From Dasypus novemcinctus (Eukaryota; Chordata; Mammalia; Cingulata; Dasypodidae): 64,000 bases of DNA. The stretch is taken from the NCBI RefSeq assembly GCF_030445035.2, contig NC_080690.1:33692796-33756795 (forward strand), read 5' to 3'. Below, in pieces: positions 34,801 to 42,000 of this stretch. The stretch's first letter is position 1; each line of letters opens with the position of its first letter. The notes under the pieces are model-generated. The model was not told the DNA's origin. It made no database searches and saw nothing but the letters and a program-made list of their open reading frames with translations. A program made the position numbers and the translations under genes.

Positions 34801-37800
34801 GGCTGCACTTTCTTTCTCCCTGGGTGGCTTTCCTTACAGGGTACACTCCTTGTGCGTGGGGCTCCCCTATGCGGGGGACACCCCTGCGTGGCACGGCACT
34901 CCTTGTGCACATCAGCACTGCACATGGGCCAGCTCTACATGGGTCAAGGAGGCCTGGGGTTTGAACTGTGGACCTCCCATGTGGTAGACAGATGCCCTCA
35001 CCACTGGGCCAATACTTATCTTTAATAAATAACACATCCCTTTAGCATTCTTTGGAAATACTCTTTACCTTCTTTGAGTATATTCTATTATGTATTCTGT
35101 TATAAACAACTGTCAAATGACTAGCTCATTTATTTTCAGCCTTTTCAGTTACAGGCATCTAAAGCTTGAAATTTTCCTCAGTTTTCATTGTATTTTATAA
35201 GTTTTGTATTTTCATCAATTATTTTTAAATTTTCATTATGATTTTCTCCTTGATTCATGAATAATTCAGTAACTTTTAAGAAAATTTCCAAACATTTTGA
35301 GGTAACTAACCATAGTTCATTTGTTCTAAGATGGACCTTTATTTTCACATTTTAATGCCTTATGGTCAATGGTGTCTTCAGGACAATGAAAAAATGATAT
35401 TTATCTTTTTGTTATTGATTTCTTAACTGCATTGTGATTTCTATATACTGATTCTTTTTTTTTTAAAGACTTATTTTATCTATTTCTCTCCCCTTCCCCC
35501 TCTTGTCTGTTCTGTGTCCAGTCACTGTGTATTCTTCTGTGTCTGCTTGCATTCTTGTCATGCAGCACAGGGAAACTGTTTTGCCTTTTTTTTGTTGTGC
35601 ATCATCTTGCTGCGTCAACTCTCAGTGTGTGTGGCGCCACTCCTGGGCGGGCTGTACTTTTTTCGTATAAGGCACCTCTCCTTGTGCATGGGGCACCTCT
35701 ATGTGGGGGACACCCCTGCGTGCCAGGACACTCTGAGTGTGGCAGCCCTGTGCATGGGCCAGCTCACCACACGGGTCAGGAGACGCTGAGTATTGAACCC
35801 TGGACCCTCCATATGGTAGGCGGACGCTCTATCAGTTGATTCACAGCCGCTTCCCTATACTGATTCTTTTGCAGTTGCTATAGACTTGCTTTGTGGCCTT
35901 GTCCATAAGTTAATTTTTGTAAATATTCCAAATAAACTTGAGGAGAATCTGTGTTTTGTAATTGTTTGTTCCAGGTTCTGTATAGGCACAACAGATCGAC
36001 CTTATTAAATTGTATTGTTTAAGCTTTCTGTGTCTACCTTTTCTCTCATTGCCCTATCTATACATGTTACAATCTCCCACTAAACTAGTGATTTTTAAAA
36101 TTTCTCTTCGTGGTTCTTTGGATATACTTTTTTTTTTTTAAGATTTATTTATTTTATTTCATTTATTTATTCTCCCCCTCATGCTGTTTGAGCTTGCTTT
36201 CTGCAGTCAACTCTCCGTCACGCCATGGGCCATCAACTCTCCGCAGCGGTGTGGGCCAGCTTGCTTTCCCCAGGAGGCCCCGAGAATTGAACCAGGACCT
36301 CCCATATGGTAGATGGGAGCCCAGTCACCTGAGCCATATCTTCCTCCTGGATATAGATATAGAACTCCTTAATTAGATGCATGTATGTTCAGAATTATTA
36401 TTTCTTCATAGTGAGTTAAACCTTGTTTCATTACAAAGTGACCTTTATCCTTTGTAATGCTTTTGGTTTCAATGTCTATTTTTCTATTATTAATATAGGT
36501 ACTCAAGTTTTCTTTAGGTTAATAGTTGCCTTTTTCCATTCTTTTACTTTCAGATATTTTGGTTCATAAGTTTTTGTTTTGGTTTAGTTTTGGTTTGAGG
36601 GAGTGCTCTTTAAGGTTTTAGGTTTGTCTTCTATGAATATCTACTTTTAAAATTTAGTCTGTTAATATCTTTTTACTGGTTGCTTTCATCTATTTGTATT
36701 AGAATCTTTTATATAGTTTTTACCATCTTAATGTCATTTGTCTTTATAAAAAATAGTTTTCCTTGTATTTTTCCTTTTTTAAAAAAAATTGAGGTTTAAA
36801 AATATTTTATTTTTTTCTGCTAGTTTGGATTTATGTATTCTGTTTTTATTCTCTTGGTGGCTAACCTTGAAATTTATAAGATACGCTTAGTAAAACCTAA
36901 AGTTATCATACTTTCCTACAAAATTATATGGGAACCTTAGAACCTTTTAGCTATAATCACTCTTTTCTGTCTTGAATTGCATGCTGCTATTATCAGGGAT
37001 TTTAGTATAATATGTTTTAACTCCACAAATTAGAAATTACTTTTTATACAGGAAGTATTTGTTCAGATTTGTATTTGTGTATACCAGGTTTTTTTTTTTT
37101 GTTTTTTTTTTGCTCACTATCTCTTCTTAAAGCTCAAAGCCTCCTTCTGGGATCATTTCTTTCTTTGTGAAGTACATTCTTTATTATACTAACATCTTGT
37201 AACATTAACATACATCTGTTCAGTTTCAAAGAAAAACAGTCTTACATATGCAATATTACCCATATTCATATTTCACATGAGTTTTCACTATGCTATACAG
37301 TCCCATGTTATATTTTTTAGCTTTCCTTCTAGTAATATACATGGCCTTTGACTTCCCATTTCAACCAATGTCATACCCATATAAGAGCACTGCTAGTTAC
37401 AAACACTATGTTGTTGCTTTCAACTTTCCTATTCATTTTCAAAGATTAACAAACAACCTTTTCATCAATTCTTCACAAGTTAACCCTCAGCTTTCCATTC
37501 TCTAACCTCATTCTATATTCTGGTGACCCATATTCTAGTTATTAACTCCATGAGTTTACACAATATATTTAGTTTATAACAGCACGATAATTCAGTATTT
37601 GCCCTTTTGTGTCTGGCTTGCTTCACTCAACATAATGTCCTCCAGGTTCATCCTTATTGTCATAGGCTTCATGACTTCATTTCTTCTTATAGCTGCATAA
37701 TACTCTATTGTGTACATACACCATCTTCTTATAACTGCATATTTTGTGTACATACACCACAGTTTGTTTATCCATTCATCAGTTGATGGACCCCTGGGTT

Positions 37801-39046
37801 GTTTCCAGCTTTTGGCAATCATGAATAATATTGTGATGAACATTGGTGTGCAGATGTCTGTTCATGTCACTGCTCTTGGTTCTTCAGGGTATGTACCCAG
37901 TAGTGGTATTGCCCTGATTCCCCAAACTTTTATCCCCAAGATTAGATATACGTCAAATCACCGTGTTTTTTGTTACAGCTCAGAGAGTGGCAACAGTGTG
38001 AAAAGACTGAAATCAGACCCAGACCCAGATGACAAGAATCAAGGTGGGTAGCAGCCTTTATTTCTGTTTTTTACTCATGATACACCTGAACCACAGTTAA
38101 TGCCTGGAATGTATTACATCTGTGAGTGAATGCATTTATCTCTAAGCAGTCCTACCTAAACTTAATTAACCAAATAATTTTATACCAGACAGAATTTATT
38201 CCTAAGTGTATGTTAACTGACCTGCAAAGTAATGTGTTAGAAACTAGCTCTGCTAGTTTCCTAGGAGTGCTTACAAAGCCCTGGTCATATCACCTCTGCT
38301 CAAAGCATTTCTCTCTGTCTCCCCAAATGTCAAATTTCTTGATTTCACTTAGCTTGCTACCAGTGGGAGGTGGAATGCCTGGCTCCTGCTGATGGTTTGA
38401 TTGGATTGAACCTAGAGGTTTAATACAGTCTCCAGGAGTATACTTTCTTTGGTATACCTTTGTGTAATGAAACCTATTTCTATATTAAGTGGCACAAAGT
38501 TGTTAGTGAAATGAAGGTGAATGCTCTTGGGGCCTAGATGAGAAATTCAAGGGTTTGTTTTCAGTACCACCCTACCTCCCTGTGGGATTGAGACTGAGCT
38601 AAAATTCAATGGATCATCTATAAAATGAAACTTACATTTATTTCTCTTTCTCAAAAAAAAAATATGAATGCTTTTTAATATGTATCTACTCACTGCTGGT
38701 GAACTGCTGCTGATACTCTTTTGCTCTAGAACCTATTTTTAAAATGGGCTTTCAGTGAAGAATCTCCCTTCTAACCATATTACCTCACCCAGTTCTCCTT
38801 CCCAGAGGTTAATGCTATTATATATTTTCTATGTATATGTCCAGGCTCGTCTATGTGCTTATAAATGATTACAAATATTTTCTTTTTTTTTTTTTTTAAG
38901 TTTTATTATGGATAAATTAAAATGTATCCAAAAGTGGAAAGAGTAGTGTGAAGAATCCTAATCATTACCTAATGACATATCTAATCTTATTTCGTTTTTA
39001 CCTGCCCAACTGGAATAATTTGAGGCAAATCCCATATCAAATCATT

Positions 39047-39085
<39 letters not shown>

Positions 39086-42000
39086 TTTCTCTCCCCTTCC
39101 CCGTTACTCCCCACCCCCCACCCTGGTTGTCTGTTCTCTGTGTCTATTTGCTGCATGTTTTTCTTTGTCTGCTTCTGTTGTTGTCAGTGGCATGAGAATC
39201 TGTGTTTCTTTTTGTTGCGTCATCTTGTTGTGTCAGCTCTCTGTGTGGGCAGCGCCATTCCTGAGCAGGCTGCACTTTCTTTCACGCTGGGCGACTCTCC
39301 TTACAGGGCTTACTTCTTGGGCGTGAGGCTCCCCTACTTGGGGGACACCCCTGCATGGCACAGCACTCCTATGCGCATCAGCACTGCGCATGGGCCAGCT
39401 CCACACGGGTCAAAGATGCCCGGGGTTTGAACCGTGGACCTCCCATGTGGTAGGCGAATGCCCTAACCACTGGGCCAAGTCTGCTGCCATATCAAATCAT
39501 TGTATCCATAGTTCTTTAGTGTGTATCACTAAAAGTAAGGGTTCTTTTTTTCTTAGTTTTTAATCATAATTGCAATTCCATTATCACATCTTTGTGTTTT
39601 TTTGGTAATTTATTTATTTATTTTTTAATTTTATTTATTTATTTATTTAATACCCCCCCCTCCCCCAGTTGTCTGTTCTCTGTGTCTATTTGCTGCATCT
39701 TATTTCTTTGTCCGCTTCTGTTGTCATCAGCGGCATGGGAAGTGTGAGTGGCGCCATTCCTGGGCAGGCTGCACTTTCTTTCGCGCTGGGCGGCTCTCCT
39801 TACGGGGCGCACTCCTTGCGCGTAGGGCTCCCCTATGCGGGGGGCACCCCTGCGTGGCAGGGCACTCCTTGCGCGCATCAGCACTGCGCATGGGCCAGCT
39901 CCACACAGGTCAAGGAGGCCCGGGGTTTGAACCGTAGACCTCCCATGTGGTAGACGGACGCCCTAACCACTGGGCCAAGTCCGTTTCCCTGTAATTTATT
40001 TTTTATCACATCTTTAAAAGTAATTCCTAAATATTAGAAATTGACCCAATTGTCTCATAAATTTTTATTTTGACAATTGATTTATTAAAGTCAGGAGCCA
40101 AGCAAAGACCAGGCATTGTATTTGCCTAATATGGCTTTTGAAGTATTCTATTGAGATGTAATTCACATACCATAAAATTCACTCTTTAAAGGGTACAGTT
40201 TGCTGGTTTTAGTATATTCACAAAGTTCCAAAACCATCACTGTTATCTAATTCCAACATTTTCATCACCCCAGAAAGAAACCCTGTACCTATTCTCCCCA
40301 TTCCTTCTTTATCCTAGCCATTGGCAACCACCAATCTACTTTGTCTCTGTGGATTTTCCTGTTCTGAACATTGCATACAAGTGGAATCAAACAATATGTG
40401 GCCTTTTGTATCTGGCTTCTTTCATGTAGCATAATATGGTTTTTTTTTTTTTTTTAAAGATCTATTTATTTTATTTATTTCTCTCCCATTCCTCCCTCCC
40501 GCCCCAGTTGTTTGTTCTCTGTGTCTTTTTGCTGCGTTACTTCTTTGTCTGCTTCTGTTGTTGTCAGCGACATGAGATTCTGTGTTTCTTTTTGTTGCGT
40601 CATCTTGTTGTGTCAGCTCTCCGTGTGTGCAGCACCATTCTTGGGCAGGCTGCACTTTATCTTTCGCTCTGGGCGGCTCTCCTTATGGGGCGCACTCCTT
40701 GTTCGTGGGGCTCCCCTATGCGGGGGACACCCCTGCGTGGCAGGGCACTTGTTGCGCGCATCAGCGCTACGCATGGGCCAGCTCCACATAGGTCAAGGAG
40801 GCCCAGGGTTTGAACCACGGACCTCCCATGTTGTAGGCGGACGCCCTAACCACTGGGCCAAGTCCGTTTCCCTAGCATAATGTTTTGAAAGTTTATCCAT
40901 GTAGCATGTATGACTACTTTTATGGCTGAATAATAATCCATTATATGGATATACCACATTTTGTTTATTTATCATTTGATGAATTGTTTGGGTTTTCATT
41001 TTTGACTGTTGGGAATAATGCTGATATGAACATTCATTTACAGGTTTTTGTGTGAACATCTGTTTTCAGTTCTTTTGAATTTACACCTTCAAGTGGAATT
41101 GTTGGGTCATATGGTAAACTCATGTTTAATTTTTTAAGGAACTGCCAAACTGTTTCCAAATTGTCTATACCATTTTTTCATTCTACCAGCACTGTAAAAA
41201 GAGGTGTTTCTCCACATTCTCACCAATATTTCTTACTGTCATCAAAGCATCCTCTGGGTGTAAAGTGGTATATCATGATTTTCATTTTCATTTTCATTTA
41301 CTTAATGGACAATGACGTCGAGCATCTATTCATGTGCTTTTGGCCATTTGTATATCTTTGGAAATGTCTTTTCAAGTCCTTAGCCCATTTTTCAGTTGGG
41401 TTGTTTGTTTTTTTGTTGTTTAGTTGTAAGAGTTCTTTAATATGTTATAGATACCAGACCTTTATCAGATATGTGATTTGCAACTATTTTCTCCTATTCT
41501 TTTCACTTTCTTGAAGGTGTCCTTTGGAACACAAAAGTTTTTAATTTTGATAACATGAAGTTTATTTTTTATTTTTTAGCAGGTACAGACAATTGAACCC
41601 AGGACCTTGTATATGGGAAGCAGGTGCTCAACTGCTGAGCTCCACTCACTCCCTGATAACATCCAATTTAGTCCCTTTTTTCTTTGGTTGCTGTAATTTA
41701 GATGTCATATCTAAGAAACCATTGCCTAATCTAAGGTCATGAAGATTTACACCTGGTTTCTTCTAATAATTGCCAAATGAGCAAGATCAGAGGGCACCAT
41801 TTTGTTCTGTGTGGACAGTTAACTGCTTTTGGAATGAAATTTGTTGGTGTTGGAGTCTCTTTTCTTTCTTTTTTTTTTAAAGATTTATTTTATTTATTTC
41901 TCCCCTCCCCTGTTCCCCCCATTGTCTGCTCTCTGTGTCCATTCGCTGTGTGTTCTTCTGTGTCTGCTGGTATTTTCATTAGGCGACTCCAGGAACCAAT

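Larger units (their letters stand above)
32451..37000 (-). mobile_element. L1 LINE remnant, antisense, split by later insertions
   Basis: Long AT-rich block that reads as the reverse complement of L1 3' and ORF2-region sequence, for example around 33.5-34.2 kb (TTCATGAGTGAAACTGGCCT). Interrupted by an L1 3' fragment and SINEs at 34.2-35.0, 35.46 and 36.13 kb. Full of stops, so no active reverse transcriptase. Confidence 0.65.

Noticed and set aside
34364-34987. 207-codon open frame, plus strand
   Set aside because: It runs through an L1 3' fragment and an antisense DAS SINE; similar frames recur in every long SINE copy, so it is not a gene.
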